This document shows positions 1 through 10,090 of a stretch of 64,000 bases of DNA, in pieces. The first letter of the stretch is position 1. Every line of letters begins with the position of its first letter. The notes under the pieces are model-generated. The model had not been told where the DNA came from and did not search any database. It worked only from the letters and a program-made list of their open reading frames with translations. The stretch comes from Polynucleobacter sp. AP-Ainpum-60-G11. Lineage in GTDB: Bacteria; Pseudomonadota; Gammaproteobacteria; Burkholderiales; Burkholderiaceae. A program made the position numbers and the translations under genes. The stretch spans positions 930,001-994,000 of the forward strand of contig NZ_CP061318.1 in NCBI RefSeq assembly GCF_018688375.1, read 5' to 3'.

Positions 1-1
1 A

Positions 2-58
2 ACAATATTTAAAGGTTTCCCGTTTCCAGGTCAGCCTAACCCAACAGAAAAAGAATAG
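2..58 (+). CDS. C-terminal tail of an upstream gene (possibly PhaR), partial
   Basis: An open frame runs from the window edge to a TAG at 56-58, two bases before the rimO start. It encodes only an 18-residue proline- and glycine-containing tail. The tight spacing suggests an operon with rimO. In Burkholderiaceae the PHA-synthesis regulator phaR often precedes rimO, and a thiolase follows here, so PhaR is a reasonable guess, but the fragment is too short to identify. Confidence 0.4.
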   Translation, partial: TIFKGFPFPGQPNPTEKE

Positions 59-60
59 TT

Positions 61-1419
61 GTGGCGGGTAAAGTTGGTTTTGTTTCCTTGGGATGTCCCA
101 AGGCGCTGGTAGATTCTGAGCTTATCCTCACACAGCTAAGTGCCGAGGGTTACGAGACCGCCAAGGATTATTCTGGCGCGGATCTTGTGATTGTGAATAC
201 CTGTGGTTTTATTGACTCTGCTGTAGAGGAAAGTCTTGCGGCAATTGGTGAAGCTTTATCTGAAAATGGCAAGGTGATTGTTACGGGCTGTCTTGGTGCC
301 CGAAAAAATGCTGATGGCAGTGATCTGATTCAGAGTATTCACCCTAAAGTCCTTGCAGTAACAGGCCCGCATGCCACTCAAGAAGTCATGCAGGCTATCC
401 ATTTGCATTTGCCAAAGCCCCATGACCCCTTTACGGATTTACTGCCTCCGATTGGCGTTAAGCTCACGCCAAAGCATTACGCCTATTTGAAGATCTCCGA
501 GGGTTGCAATCATCGCTGTACCTTCTGCATCATCCCTAGCTTGCGCGGCGACCTAGTTTCACGTCCGATTGGCGAAGTGCTGCTGGAGGCAAAAAAATTA
601 TTTGAGTCCGGTGTAAAAGAATTATTGGTGGTGTCTCAAGACACTAGCGCTTATGGTGTGGACATTCAATACCGTACTGGTTTTTGGGATGGCAAGCCTG
701 TCAAGACGCGGATGTTTGATTTGGTGAATGCTTTGAATCAAATTGCTAGAGAGCATCAAGCATGGGTTCGCCTCCACTATGTTTATCCTTATCCACACGT
801 GGATGATGTCTTACCTCTAATGGCTGAGTTTGCGGACCATGGCTATGGCGTGCTTCCGTATTTAGATATTCCTTTGCAACATGCGCATCCAGATGTCCTC
901 AAGCGCATGAAGCGTCCGGCGAGCGGAGAAAAGAATTTAGAGCGCATTCAGGCATGGCGAGCTGCTTGCCCCGATTTAGTAATTCGCAGTACTTTTATTG
1001 CTGGCTTCCCAGGCGAGACTGAAGAAGAGTTTGAGTATCTATTGAATTTTCTGGATGAGGCGCAAATAGATCGTGCCGGCTGTTTTGCTTATTCACCGGT
1101 TGATGGTGCAACTGCCAATGCCTTGGATAACCCAGTTCCAGATGCATTGCGCGAAGATCGCAGAGCCCGTTTTATGGCCAAGGCCGAAGCAATCTCAACA
1201 AAACGACTTGCTAAAAAAATAGGCAAGCGTATTCAGGTCATCATAGATCGAGTGGATGAATCCGGTGGAATCGGCCGAACAATTGGTGATGCCCCTGAAA
1301 TTGATGGTTTGGTGAGGGTTTTAGCCCCTAGCAAGCCTTCTAAGCGCTATCGTGCTGGCGAAATCATCAAAGTAACGGTGATTAGCTCCCAAGGGCATGA
1401 CCTAATAGCCGAAACTTGA
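61..1419 (+). CDS. rimO: Ribosomal protein uS12 methylthiotransferase RimO
   Basis: RimO is a radical-SAM enzyme that adds a methylthio group to a conserved aspartate of ribosomal protein uS12 in the cytoplasm. The N-terminal MTTase domain carries cluster cysteines C12, C48 and C77. The radical-SAM motif CxxxCxxC is at C149, C153 and C156. A TRAM-like C-terminal domain follows from about residue 380. The 452-residue length is usual for the family. It starts with GTG at 61 and the first residues align with the conserved [12 protein letters not shown] start. It follows the preceding frame by 2 bases and probably shares its transcript. Confidence 0.95.
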   Translation: MAGKVGFVSLGCPKALVDSELILTQLSAEGYETAKDYSGADLVIVNTCGFIDSAVEESLAAIGEALSENGKVIVTGCLGARKNADGSDLIQSIHPKVLAVTGPHATQEVMQAIHLHLPKPHDPFTDLLPPIGVKLTPKHYAYLKISEGCNHRCTFCIIPSLRGDLVSRPIGEVLLEAKKLFESGVKELLVVSQDTSAYGVDIQYRTGFWDGKPVKTRMFDLVNALNQIAREHQAWVRLHYVYPYPHVDDVLPLMAEFADHGYGVLPYLDIPLQHAHPDVLKRMKRPASGEKNLERIQAWRAACPDLVIRSTFIAGFPGETEEEFEYLLNFLDEAQIDRAGCFAYSPVDGATANALDNPVPDALREDRRARFMAKAEAISTKRLAKKIGKRIQVIIDRVDESGGIGRTIGDAPEIDGLVRVLAPSKPSKRYRAGEIIKVTVISSQGHDLIAET

Positions 1420-1498
1420 CTATTGGAATAAAAATAGTGTTTTGGCCTGGTATTGAGGTCAATATTTTGCCTATTTAGGTACCGTAAAGGGGATTGTT

Positions 1499-2683
1499 AT
1501 GAGTCGTGATGTCGTCGTTTTAAGTGCTGTACGTTCTGCCATTGGCACATTTAATGGATCGCTAAGCAGCCTAGAGCCATCTGAGCTCGGCGGCATCGTG
1601 ATGAAAGAGGCGGTTGCCCGCTCTGGCGTAGATCCAGCTTTAATTAATTACATTACTGTTGGTAACACCATTCCTACAGATAACCGTTACGCCTATGTAG
1701 CTCGTGTTGCCTCTATCCAGGCTGGTCTACCAATGGAATCGGTTGCAATGGCTTTAAACCGTTTATGCAGTTCAGGTTTGCAAGCGATTGTGACGACTGC
1801 TCAACAAATTATGTTGGGTGACTGCGATTACGGTATCGGTGGTGGTGTTGAAGTGATGTCACGCGGTATGTACGGTTCACCAGCAATGCGCAGCGGTGCT
1901 CGCATGGGCGATACCAAAATGATTGACTTGATGGTTTCTGTTTTGACTGATCCATTTGGTGTTGGTCATATGGGTGTTACTGCAGAGAACCTCGTTGAAA
2001 AGTGGAAGCTCACTCGGGAAGAGCAAGATGCTCTCGCAGTAGAGTCTCATCGCCGTGCAGCACACGCTATTAAAGAAGGCCGTTTCAAATCTCAAATTGT
2101 TCCAATCACCATTAAAACTCGTAAGGGTGATGTGGTATTTGATACTGATGAGCATTGCAAGCCAGATACCACTATGGAAACTTTGGCGAAGATGAAAGCA
2201 GTCTTCAAAAAAGAGGGCGGTAGTGTTACAGCAGGTAATGCATCAGGCATTAATGATGGTGCAGCATTCTTCGTTTTGGCTGAAGCTGAAGCGGCTAAGA
2301 AAGCCGGTCATAAGCCAATCGCTCGCCTGGTTTCATACGCTGTTGCTGGTGTTCCAAACCACATCATGGGTGAGGGCCCAATCCCAGCAACCAAGATTGC
2401 TCTTGAGCGCGCTGGCCTGAAATTAGATCAAATCGATGTGATCGAATCCAATGAAGCATTTGCTGCACAAGCTTTGGCAGTGACTAAAGGCTTAGGTTTA
2501 GATCCCGCTAAGACTAACGTCAATGGTGGAGCGATTGCATTGGGTCATCCAATCGGTTGCTCTGGTGCTGCAATTGCTACTAAGGCAATCCATGAATTAC
2601 ATCGCGTTCAAGGCAAATATGCTTTGGTGACGATGTGTATTGGTGGTGGACAAGGTATCGCAACAATTTTCGAGCGCCTGTAA
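1499..2683 (+). CDS. Acetyl-CoA C-acyltransferase / beta-ketothiolase (PhaA/BktB-like)
   Basis: A thiolase of 394 residues, the standard length for biosynthetic or degradative thiolases. The acylated nucleophile Cys90 lies in NRLCSSG, His350 in the GHPIG motif, and the second active-site Cys380 in CIGGGQG. It condenses two acetyl-CoA molecules or cleaves 3-ketoacyl-CoA. The sequence looks closest to the BktB/PhaA group used in polyhydroxyalkanoate synthesis, and the possible phaR tail upstream would fit, but specificity cannot be read from sequence alone. A strong AAAGGGGA ribosome-binding site precedes the ATG at 1499. Confidence 0.9.
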   Translation: MSRDVVVLSAVRSAIGTFNGSLSSLEPSELGGIVMKEAVARSGVDPALINYITVGNTIPTDNRYAYVARVASIQAGLPMESVAMALNRLCSSGLQAIVTTAQQIMLGDCDYGIGGGVEVMSRGMYGSPAMRSGARMGDTKMIDLMVSVLTDPFGVGHMGVTAENLVEKWKLTREEQDALAVESHRRAAHAIKEGRFKSQIVPITIKTRKGDVVFDTDEHCKPDTTMETLAKMKAVFKKEGGSVTAGNASGINDGAAFFVLAEAEAAKKAGHKPIARLVSYAVAGVPNHIMGEGPIPATKIALERAGLKLDQIDVIESNEAFAAQALAVTKGLGLDPAKTNVNGGAIALGHPIGCSGAAIATKAIHELHRVQGKYALVTMCIGGGQGIATIFERL

Positions 2684-2694
2684 TCAGCGTTCAC

Positions 2695-2739
2695 TTACTG
2701 CTGTAGCTTGAATCGGGTGATTTAAGCAAGCAGCAGTAA
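2695..2739. terminator. Stem-loop between convergent thiolase and serB genes
   Basis: A two-part inverted repeat: outer arms 2695-2703 and 2731-2739 are perfect complements (9 bp). Inner arms 2706-2714 and 2719-2727 pair with one G-U and enclose a GGGT loop. It covers the serB stop codon. There is no long T tract in either direction, so it may be a transcript-end or mRNA-stability hairpin rather than a classical terminator. Confidence 0.4.
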
Positions 2740-3612
2740 AGCAGCATCCAAGCCGACTCGGTCAAAAGCCGCGTCGGCTTTTTCTTTGACGATTGGTTTT
2801 GCTCTATAGGCAATGCTGATTCCAGAGCCATGCATCATCGGCAAGTCGTTTGATCCGTCACCCATGGTGATGGAATTTTTCTTATCGCAACCCATCAAGG
2901 AGCAAGCCTGCTCAAGATAGGCGGACTTAGCTGCACCATCAACGATATCGCCAATGACTTTACCTGTTAGCTTGCCGTCAATGATTTCTAAAGTATTTGC
3001 TTGGGTTTGCTTAAAACCCAATTCCTGTTGGAGCTTTTTAGTAAAGAAGGTGAAACCACCAGAAACTAAGAGCGTGTACAGCCCTCGCGCATTTGCTCCG
3101 GAAAGTAATTCAGTCGCGCCTGGGTTAGGTCGCAAACGCTCTTGATAGACTGACTCCAACACATCAGCAGAAACACCCTCTAACAGTGCTACACGTCTGC
3201 GCAAGCTTTCTTTAAAGTCTTTAATCTCACCGCGCATAGTTGCTTCTGTGATTTCTGACACAGCGGCCTTTTTGCCTGTGAAATCTGCAATCTCATCAAT
3301 GCACTCAATATTAATGAGGGTGGAGTCCATATCCATGGCCAATACTTTCACCTCATTAGGTTTGAAGTCTGGCGAAAGAAAAGCCAAATCCGCATCGTGA
3401 GCAGCAGCAATATCACGCATGACCACTCTTGCTTCGGGCGGTAGAGCTTGGGAGCAAGTCCAGCGGGCGGTAAAGTATGTTGAGTTCGATTTTTCCGGCT
3501 TGCCTTTAGTCAACTCAATACCTAGTACTTTTGCATGTTTGATTAATGCAAGGTGTAGTTCGTCAGATACTACGGTATTAGCAAGGGCAACAAGTGTAAG
3601 GTGGCTAGACAT
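2722..3612 (-). CDS. serB: Phosphoserine phosphatase SerB
   Basis: Catalyses the last step of serine biosynthesis, dephosphorylation of O-phosphoserine. A HAD-superfamily catalytic loop with DxDST is at Asp94 and Asp96; the SGGFTFF and GDGSNDLPM motifs for phosphate and Mg binding follow. The N-terminal 80 residues resemble the ACT-like regulatory region of bacterial SerB. The length of 296 residues is normal. It lies 20 bp downstream of mfd on the same strand and may be cotranscribed with it. Confidence 0.95.
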   Translation of the reverse strand: MSSHLTLVALANTVVSDELHLALIKHAKVLGIELTKGKPEKSNSTYFTARWTCSQALPPEARVVMRDIAAAHDADLAFLSPDFKPNEVKVLAMDMDSTLINIECIDEIADFTGKKAAVSEITEATMRGEIKDFKESLRRRVALLEGVSADVLESVYQERLRPNPGATELLSGANARGLYTLLVSGGFTFFTKKLQQELGFKQTQANTLEIIDGKLTGKVIGDIVDGAAKSAYLEQACSLMGCDKKNSITMGDGSNDLPMMHGSGISIAYRAKPIVKEKADAAFDRVGLDAALLLLA

Positions 3613-3632
3613 AGTTAGTACGCAATAGGAAA

Positions 3633-6600
3633 TTAATTAACTTCAACCGTGCTAAGCATGGCAGATTCATTCAGGCTTCTGAGAATTTTCCGAATATGGT
3701 CTAGACGTTGCTCTAGTTTCTCAAAATCCCGCTCTTTTTGGGGAAGAATCTTCAACTTATCTTGTCCATTGAGTTGAATGTATTTGGATGACTGAATTAA
3801 TTGAATGATCTTCATCGGGTCAATCGGTGGATTAGGGATAAATTGAATCTGAATAGATGCTGGGCTAGCATCGATTTTCTTGATCCCGAAACCAGCCATC
3901 TCTAGGCGTAAGCGATGGGTTTCATAAAGTGATTTGGCTTGATCCGGTAAATCACCATAGCGATCTACTAGCTCCTCACGTAATCCCATGAGTTCAGAGA
4001 AGTCATTCGTACCAGCAAAGCGTTTGTACATGGAGAGTCGCTCATGGACATCCGGGCAATAGTCATTCGGGAAGAGGGCGGGTACACCTAAATTGACGTC
4101 AGTTGTAGCTTGAAGTGGTGATAGGAGATCAGGCTCTTTGCCGCTGCGTAAAGATTTCACTGCGCGATTGAGCATCTCGGTATACAACTGAAATCCAATC
4201 TCGTGGATTTCACCGGATTGCTTGTCACCCAAGACTTCGCCAGCGCCACGGATTTCTAAATCATGCATTGCTAAATAAAAACCTGAGCCCAACTCTTCCA
4301 TCGCCTGAATCGCATTTAAACGTAGCTGCGCTTGCTTGCTGAGTGCTTCAGGATCTGGTACCAACAAATAAGCATAGGCCTGGTGATGTGAGCGACCAAC
4401 ACGGCCACGCAATTGATGCAGTTGCGCCAAGCCAAACTTATCTGCTCGATGCATGATGATCGTATTAGCAGTTGGAACGTCAATACCTGTTTCAATAATG
4501 GTGGTACACAATAAGATGTTGGTGCGTTGAGTCACGAACTCACGCATGACAGATTCCAATTCGCGCTCGTGCATTTGACCATGTGCTACGCTAATACTTG
4601 CTTCTGGTATCAGTTCTTGTAATGCATGCTTGCGGTTCTGAATGGTTTCAACTTCGTTATGAAGGAAGTAGACCTGCCCACCACGCTTTATTTCACGAAG
4701 CACTGCTTCATGAATCACGCCATCACCTTCACGACGCACAAAGGTTTTAATTGCCAAACGTTTCTGAGGTGCGGTCGCAATGATGGAGAACTCGCGTAGA
4801 CCTTCCATTGCCATACCCAGTGTTCTTGGTATAGGCGTGGCAGTCAAAGTTAGGATATCAACCTCAGCCCGTAATGCTTTGAGCGCATCCTTTTGACGCA
4901 CACCAAAACGATGTTCCTCATCCACAATCACCAATCCCAAATTAGCAAATTGAGTTTCTTTGGACAGCAACTTATGTGTGCCAATGATGATATCGGCCTC
5001 GCCTTTAGCAATCGCTTCTAGTGCGGCATTAATTTCTTTGGTGGTTTTAAAGCGAGACAACTCAACAATCCGAACTGGCCAATCAGCAAAGCGATCCTTC
5101 CAGGTGGCGACATGCTGTTCGGCGAGTAGGGTGGTAGGGGCTAAGATTGCTACTTGCTTACCACCCATGACCGCAACAAAGCTGGCACGTAGTGCAACTT
5201 CAGTCTTACCAAAACCTACATCACCACACACCAATCGGTCCATCGGTGTACCGCTGGTCATATCGCCAATCACTGCAGCGATAGCATTTGCTTGATCGGG
5301 CGTTTCTTCAAAGCCAAAGCTTTCTGCAAATGCTGCGTAATCATGGGCTGAGAATTCAAAAGCATGACCCTTGCGAATCGCTCTTGCTGCATACAGACTG
5401 AGCAGCTCTGCTGCAGTATCTCGAATTTGTTGTGCAGCTTTGCGTCTCGCTTTATCCCACTGTCCAGAGCCAAGCTGGTGAAGTGGTGCCGAATCAGGAT
5501 CCGAACCTGCATAACGGGTTACCATCTGCAGCTGTTGAACTGGCACATAAAGAGTGGCATCTTTCGCGTAAATCAAATGCAAGAACTCTTCGAAAATAGG
5601 CTCTTCTTTAGGCGGTGCTAAATTAAGCAGAACCAATCCTTGATAGCGCCCAATGCCATGATCTGAATGAACGACAGGATCACCAATCTTGAGCTCAGAC
5701 AAATCCTTGAAGAGCATGTCTGGATCAGCACTCTCACTTGCTTTACCTTTACGTCGTTGACGAGCGGTAGTCGTAAAGAGCTCAGCTTCGGTAACCACGA
5801 TGAGGTTTTCAGCAGGCCAGGTAAAGCCGTTAAAGAGTTGCGCTGTAACTAGGCCAAATAGCGCATCACTCTTAATAAAATCAGCAACACCTTCAAAACC
5901 TTCAGGCTTTAATGGGTAGAGTGGCTTGCCGTTTTGGCCGGCAACTGAATTGCTCTCCTCAAATAGCTGGCGAATAGATTCTTTGCGACCATTGCTATCG
6001 CTACAAATGAGGATACGTATTTTTTCTTGAGAGACTAAAGCACGCAAGCGATTGATCGGATCAGTATCGCGACGATGCACCGATAAATCCGGAACAGCTA
6101 AAAATTGTGGAGCCTCACCATTTTCTTTGTCTGACTCTTTATTCAATGTCAAACGGGCATTGGGTTTAGCTGCCGTAAAGAATTGATCAACATCCAGAAA
6201 TAAGTCAGCTGGCGGAAGAATCGGACGATCCAGATCGTGCTTTAAGAATTCATATCTCGAGAGCGTATCTTTCCAAAAGCCTTTAATAGATTCTTCAATG
6301 TCACCGATGCTTACTAGCCAGACGGGATCACCCGAGCGAGGGAAGTAATCAAAGACTGTCGACGACTCTTCAAAGAAGAGGGGCAGATAAGACTCAATAC
6401 CAGCGCTGGGGATGCCCAGGTTGGCATCTTTATAAATTGAACAACGCGTTGGATCACCTTCAAATACTTCGCGCCACCTACCGCGGAAGGCCGTACGTGA
6501 AGTATCGTCAAACGGAAATTCATGGCCAGGAAGTAGGCGAACCTCTTTGACTGGATAGAGGCTTCGCTGAGTATCAGGATCAAAAGCTCGAATTTGCTCA

Positions 6601-7187
6601 ATCTCATCACCAAATAGATCTAGGCGATACGGAAGGCTAGAGCCCATTGGAAATAGATCAATCAAGCCACCTCGAATACTGTATTCACCGGGGCGCATGA
6701 CTGCGCTTACAGGGTCGTAACCAGCCTGTTGCAGTTGGAGTTTTAGAGCCGCTTCGTTGAGCTTATCGCCTTGTCGAAAGAAGAAGGTATGGCCAGACAA
6801 AAAGTTTGGCGGCCCAAGTCTCTGTAAAGCAGTAGTGATGGGCACCAAGACAATGTCGCAACTGCCGTTAAGTAATTCATAAAGAGTTGCCAAGCGCTCT
6901 GAGACCAAATCTTGGTGTGGCGAGAAATGGTCGTAAGGCAGAATCTCCCAGTCAGGCAGTAAACGTGTTTTAAGCTGCGGAGCAAAGGCGGGAATTTCTT
7001 CTAAGAGACGCTGAGCTTCTTGTGCCTGGGCACAGAAGATCACCATGACCGAGAATTCAGAGCGGTACCGCAGAGCGGATTGAGCGATTAATGCGGCGTC
7101 TGCTGAGCCAACGAGGCCTGAAAAGGTAAAGCGCTGCCCAGCCCGTGGTGCAGGTATGGGGGGTGCTAGTTTTAATGCATCAGACAT
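3633..7187 (-). CDS. mfd: Transcription-repair coupling factor Mfd
   Basis: Mfd removes RNA polymerase stalled at DNA lesions and recruits UvrA. The 1184 residues show the full domain order: UvrB-like N-terminal modules, the CarD-type RNA-polymerase-interaction domain around residues 500-580 (GDPVVHSDHGIGRY), a RecG-like helicase core with Walker A GDVGFGKT and a DEEH box, the QLRGRVGRS helicase motif, and a C-terminal TRCF domain. The ATG at 7187 gives the expected N terminus. A TATAAT-like element on the minus strand ends only about 9 bases before it, so the leader would be very short. Confidence 0.97.
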   Translation of the reverse strand: MSDALKLAPPIPAPRAGQRFTFSGLVGSADAALIAQSALRYRSEFSVMVIFCAQAQEAQRLLEEIPAFAPQLKTRLLPDWEILPYDHFSPHQDLVSERLATLYELLNGSCDIVLVPITTALQRLGPPNFLSGHTFFFRQGDKLNEAALKLQLQQAGYDPVSAVMRPGEYSIRGGLIDLFPMGSSLPYRLDLFGDEIEQIRAFDPDTQRSLYPVKEVRLLPGHEFPFDDTSRTAFRGRWREVFEGDPTRCSIYKDANLGIPSAGIESYLPLFFEESSTVFDYFPRSGDPVWLVSIGDIEESIKGFWKDTLSRYEFLKHDLDRPILPPADLFLDVDQFFTAAKPNARLTLNKESDKENGEAPQFLAVPDLSVHRRDTDPINRLRALVSQEKIRILICSDSNGRKESIRQLFEESNSVAGQNGKPLYPLKPEGFEGVADFIKSDALFGLVTAQLFNGFTWPAENLIVVTEAELFTTTARQRRKGKASESADPDMLFKDLSELKIGDPVVHSDHGIGRYQGLVLLNLAPPKEEPIFEEFLHLIYAKDATLYVPVQQLQMVTRYAGSDPDSAPLHQLGSGQWDKARRKAAQQIRDTAAELLSLYAARAIRKGHAFEFSAHDYAAFAESFGFEETPDQANAIAAVIGDMTSGTPMDRLVCGDVGFGKTEVALRASFVAVMGGKQVAILAPTTLLAEQHVATWKDRFADWPVRIVELSRFKTTKEINAALEAIAKGEADIIIGTHKLLSKETQFANLGLVIVDEEHRFGVRQKDALKALRAEVDILTLTATPIPRTLGMAMEGLREFSIIATAPQKRLAIKTFVRREGDGVIHEAVLREIKRGGQVYFLHNEVETIQNRKHALQELIPEASISVAHGQMHERELESVMREFVTQRTNILLCTTIIETGIDVPTANTIIMHRADKFGLAQLHQLRGRVGRSHHQAYAYLLVPDPEALSKQAQLRLNAIQAMEELGSGFYLAMHDLEIRGAGEVLGDKQSGEIHEIGFQLYTEMLNRAVKSLRSGKEPDLLSPLQATTDVNLGVPALFPNDYCPDVHERLSMYKRFAGTNDFSELMGLREELVDRYGDLPDQAKSLYETHRLRLEMAGFGIKKIDASPASIQIQFIPNPPIDPMKIIQLIQSSKYIQLNGQDKLKILPQKERDFEKLEQRLDHIRKILRSLNESAMLSTVEVN

Positions 7188-7195
7188 CGAAGCTC

Positions 7196-7205
7196 ATTAT
7201 AGAAT
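7196..7205. promoter_or_regulatory. Overlapping -10-like elements for divergent mfd and ispD
   Basis: The 23-bp gap between the divergent starts contains ATTATAGAAT. Read on the minus strand it gives TATAAT, with TTTCCA about 17 bp upstream, for mfd. Read on the plus strand it gives TATAGA or TAGAAT for ispD. Both predicted transcripts would start within a few bases of their start codons. This is a pattern match by eye only. Confidence 0.3.
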
Positions 7206-7210
7206 CAGGT

Positions 7211-7969
7211 ATGCACGCTGGAAACCCATCTTCACAGTCTTTACCTCGATGTCATGCCTTGCTACCCACAGCTGGAACAGGATCGAGGCTTGGTGGAGTT
7301 TTGCCCAAGCAGTTTCAGGAGTTGGCTGGTAAGCCAATGCTGGCCTATGCGCTTGATGCCTTTAGGAACACCCCGGAGATTGCCTCCATCTGGGTGGGTA
7401 TCAGCCCGGGTTTTATTGATCATCCGATCTTGAGCTCGCTCTCCAGTAACTCGAACTCTATTCATTTTTTACCGAGTGGCGGTCCCACCCGGCAGGAAAC
7501 CGTCAGAAATACTCTCGCAGCGATGTTGCACTCAGGCATCCTCGAGACGGATTGGGTCTTAGTTCATGATGCTGCCCGCCCTGGAATCTCCCCAGAGCTG
7601 ATTCAAAAGCTCATTCATGCTGTTAACCAAGCAGGCGAGGGCGGTCTCTTAGCGATGCCGCTCGCAGATACGCTCAAGATGGCTGATGCGAACTCTGCGA
7701 TTGCCGGAAATCCCAATAGAGCCCTAAAGACGATTTCTCGGGATCACCTTTGGCAAGCCCAAACACCCCAGATGTTCGGTTTAAAGCGCCTGCATGATGC
7801 CATTGATGATGGTATTCGCCTCGAAGCGGACATTACTGACGAAGCCAGTGCCATGGAGTTGTCGGGTTCTAGCCCACTATTAATAGAGGGTGCAACACGC
7901 AACTTCAAAGTAACGCACCCAGCGGATTGGGATTTAATGCAGACCATTTTGCGAGCCTCCAATCAATAA
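7211..7969 (+). CDS. ispD: 2-C-methyl-D-erythritol 4-phosphate cytidylyltransferase IspD
   Basis: IspD transfers CMP to MEP in the non-mevalonate isoprenoid pathway. The CTP-binding signature ([12 protein letters not shown] then PKQF) lies close to the N terminus, and VHDAARP and the DITDEASA motif follow. The open frame extends upstream into the mfd 5' end, but the ATG at 7211 gives a 252-residue protein of more usual family length and avoids overlapping mfd; it is the start chosen here. It is followed 28 bp later by ispF, the enzyme two steps on, forming an ispDF operon. Confidence 0.93.
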   Translation: MHAGNPSSQSLPRCHALLPTAGTGSRLGGVLPKQFQELAGKPMLAYALDAFRNTPEIASIWVGISPGFIDHPILSSLSSNSNSIHFLPSGGPTRQETVRNTLAAMLHSGILETDWVLVHDAARPGISPELIQKLIHAVNQAGEGGLLAMPLADTLKMADANSAIAGNPNRALKTISRDHLWQAQTPQMFGLKRLHDAIDDGIRLEADITDEASAMELSGSSPLLIEGATRNFKVTHPADWDLMQTILRASNQ

Positions 7970-7997
7970 GCCCCTCAGAACAGATATCGACAACTCA

Positions 7998-8501
7998 ATG
8001 ACCTCAAGCGCTCCTCACATCCCCCAGTTCCGTATCGGTCAAGGTTATGACGTACATGCACTGGTGACCGACCGTAAGTTGATATTGGGAGGTGTTCATG
8101 TTCCCAGTGATAAGGGTTTATTGGGGCATTCTGATGCGGATGCCTTATTACATGCTTTAACTGATGCCTTGCTAGGCGCCGCTGGATTAAATGATATTGG
8201 ACAGCTATTTCCAGACACCGATCCTCAGTTTGAGGATATGGATAGCCGCATTTTGCTGCGGGCCGCTCTTCAAAAGGTCCAGGCAGCAGGGTTTCAGGTA
8301 GGTAATGTCGATGCAACGATTATTTGTCAAAAGCCTAAATTAGCCACTTTTTTACCGGAAATGATTCGCAATATCGCTGCTGATTTGGCTGTTACGCCAA
8401 GCCATGTGAACCTCAAAGCCAAAACCAATGAATCTCTTGGGCACTTGGGGCGAGGTGAGGGTATTGCAGTCCATGCGGTGGCTTTGCTCTACAAGCCCTA
8501 A
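7998..8501 (+). CDS. ispF: 2-C-methyl-D-erythritol 2,4-cyclodiphosphate synthase IspF
   Basis: IspF cyclises CDP-methylerythritol 2-phosphate in the MEP pathway. The zinc ligands Asp18, His20 (GYDVHAL) and His52 (in LLHALTDAL) are all present, along with the FPDTDPQF motif. The 167-residue length is slightly longer than E. coli because of a short N-terminal extension. It is cotranscribed with ispD. Confidence 0.95.
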   Translation: MTSSAPHIPQFRIGQGYDVHALVTDRKLILGGVHVPSDKGLLGHSDADALLHALTDALLGAAGLNDIGQLFPDTDPQFEDMDSRILLRAALQKVQAAGFQVGNVDATIICQKPKLATFLPEMIRNIAADLAVTPSHVNLKAKTNESLGHLGRGEGIAVHAVALLYKP

Positions 8502-8582
8502 ATATCCTCCAAAACCGCTAAGCATTGTAGAATTACCGTCTTTAGAGTGAAGTTTAAGCTCGGTAGTGTTTGCGGAATTCGC

Positions 8583-8669
8583 GCGAGGATGGCGAAATTG
8601 GTAGACGCACCAGGTTTAGGTCCTGACGCCAGCAATGGTGTGGGGGTTCGAGTCCCCCTCCTCGCACCA
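8583..8669 (+). tRNA. tRNA-Leu (anticodon UAG)
   Basis: An 87-nt class II tRNA with encoded CCA. The 7-bp acceptor stem (8583-8589 with 8659-8665) is perfect. The anticodon loop TTTAGGT gives UAG, which reads CUN leucine codons. A long variable arm and a TTCGAGT T-loop are present. It lies between ispF and tig. Confidence 0.97.
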
Positions 8670-8725
8670 CAAGATAGCTACTTGGCTTGGGCTTCACATA
8701 TCCGAATTTCAATTAAGAGACGAGA

Positions 8726-10063
8726 ATGGCTGTGCAGATAGAAAATTTAGGTCAGTTAGACCGCAAAGTGACCTTAGAGTTCGCTCGTGCCGATTTGGCT
8801 AAGGCAAGAGACGAGCGTTTGGCTAAATTGGGTAAGACCATGAAGGCTCCAGGCTTCCGTCCAGGCAAAGTGCCTAAGAACATAGTTGAAAAACAATACG
8901 GTATGCAAGTAGATTTCGAACTCCAGTTTGATAAAGCTCAAGAGCTGTTCTATGACTTAGCTCAAAAAGAAAAAATTCTCTTGGCTGGTCAACCACGCCT
9001 CGACCCAAAATCAGAGCTAGATGCAGACAAAATTGTTTTTGATGCTTACTTTGAAGTATTGCCAGAAGTGAAGATTGGCGACTTCAGTAAAGCCGAAGTT
9101 ACTAAATACACAACTGATATTTCTGATGCAGAAATTGACCGTGCTTTAGATGTATTGCGTAAGCAGCAAGTGCATTACCATCCACGCGGCGAAGCCGGTG
9201 CCCATGGTGATGGCGGCGCAAATACTGCCGCACAATCTGGTGACCAGGTCATTATCGATTTCGTAGGCAAGATTGATGGTGTTGAGTTTGCCGGCGGTAA
9301 AGCTGAAAACTTTGAATATGTTCTGGGTGAAGGCCGTATGCTCCCTGAGTTTGAAGCCGCAACATTAGGCCTCAAAGCAGGTGAGAGTAAGACTTTCCCT
9401 TTAAGCTTCCCAGCGGATTACCACGGTAAAGATGTAGCCGGTAAAACTGCCGATTTCACTATCACTGTGAAATCCGTAAATTGGGCGCACCTGCCTGTAG
9501 TTGATGATGCCTTTGCATTGTCTTTGGGCGTTACAGAAGGTGGCGTTGCCAAGATGCGCGCTGAAGTAAAAGAAAATTTAGACCGCGAAACTAAACGTCG
9601 TATTACTTCCTTGTTAAAAGGCGAAGTAATGGAAAAGCTGAATAGTATTTGTGAACTCGATGCTCCAAAATCTTTGGTTGCTCAAGAGCAGGAGCGTTTA
9701 GTTGAGTCTGCACGTCAAGACTTAATGCAGCGTGGCATTCCCAATGCTAAAGATGCGCCGATTCCTGCTGAGATGTTTGCTGAGCAAGCCCTTAAGCGTG
9801 TTCGCCTTGGTTTGATTCTGAGTGATTTAGTTAAGCAGCAAAATTTAGCCGCTACAGCTGATCAAATTAAAGCTGAGATTGATGAGCAAGCTGCTACATA
9901 CGAAGATCCAAAAGAAGTAGTGCGTTGGTTCTACAGTAATCCAAGTCGCCTTAAAGATATCGAGAACTTGGTATTGGAAGATAACGTGATTAAGTATTTC
10001 ACTTCACAAGCTAAGGTGATTGATAAAGCCGTTACTTTCGAAGAACTCAGCAAACTCAATTAA
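8726..10063 (+). CDS. tig: Trigger factor (ribosome-associated chaperone)
   Basis: Trigger factor binds the ribosome exit tunnel and shields nascent chains. The ribosome-docking signature GFRPGKVP is at residues 43-50. A FKBP-type prolyl isomerase domain spans roughly residues 172-255, followed by a helical C-terminal chaperone domain. A Gly/His/Ala-rich insert of about 20 residues (150-171) sits between the ribosome-binding and FKBP domains. The length of 445 is normal. It heads the conserved tig-clpP-clpX-lon order. Confidence 0.97.
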   Translation: MAVQIENLGQLDRKVTLEFARADLAKARDERLAKLGKTMKAPGFRPGKVPKNIVEKQYGMQVDFELQFDKAQELFYDLAQKEKILLAGQPRLDPKSELDADKIVFDAYFEVLPEVKIGDFSKAEVTKYTTDISDAEIDRALDVLRKQQVHYHPRGEAGAHGDGGANTAAQSGDQVIIDFVGKIDGVEFAGGKAENFEYVLGEGRMLPEFEAATLGLKAGESKTFPLSFPADYHGKDVAGKTADFTITVKSVNWAHLPVVDDAFALSLGVTEGGVAKMRAEVKENLDRETKRRITSLLKGEVMEKLNSICELDAPKSLVAQEQERLVESARQDLMQRGIPNAKDAPIPAEMFAEQALKRVRLGLILSDLVKQQNLAATADQIKAEIDEQAATYEDPKEVVRWFYSNPSRLKDIENLVLEDNVIKYFTSQAKVIDKAVTFEELSKLN

Positions 10064-10090
10064 GCATTCAATTAATAAAGGTCTGATCAC

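Noticed and set aside
8528-8533. TAGAAT as -10 of tRNA-Leu
   Set aside because: The spacing to the tRNA (about 50 bp) is long and no -35 match lies upstream, so it was not listed as a promoter.
9175-9241. Gly/His/Ala-rich insert of trigger factor as a foreign or repeat element
   Set aside because: It is a short in-frame linker between known domains, with codon use like its surroundings; noted in the gene entry only.
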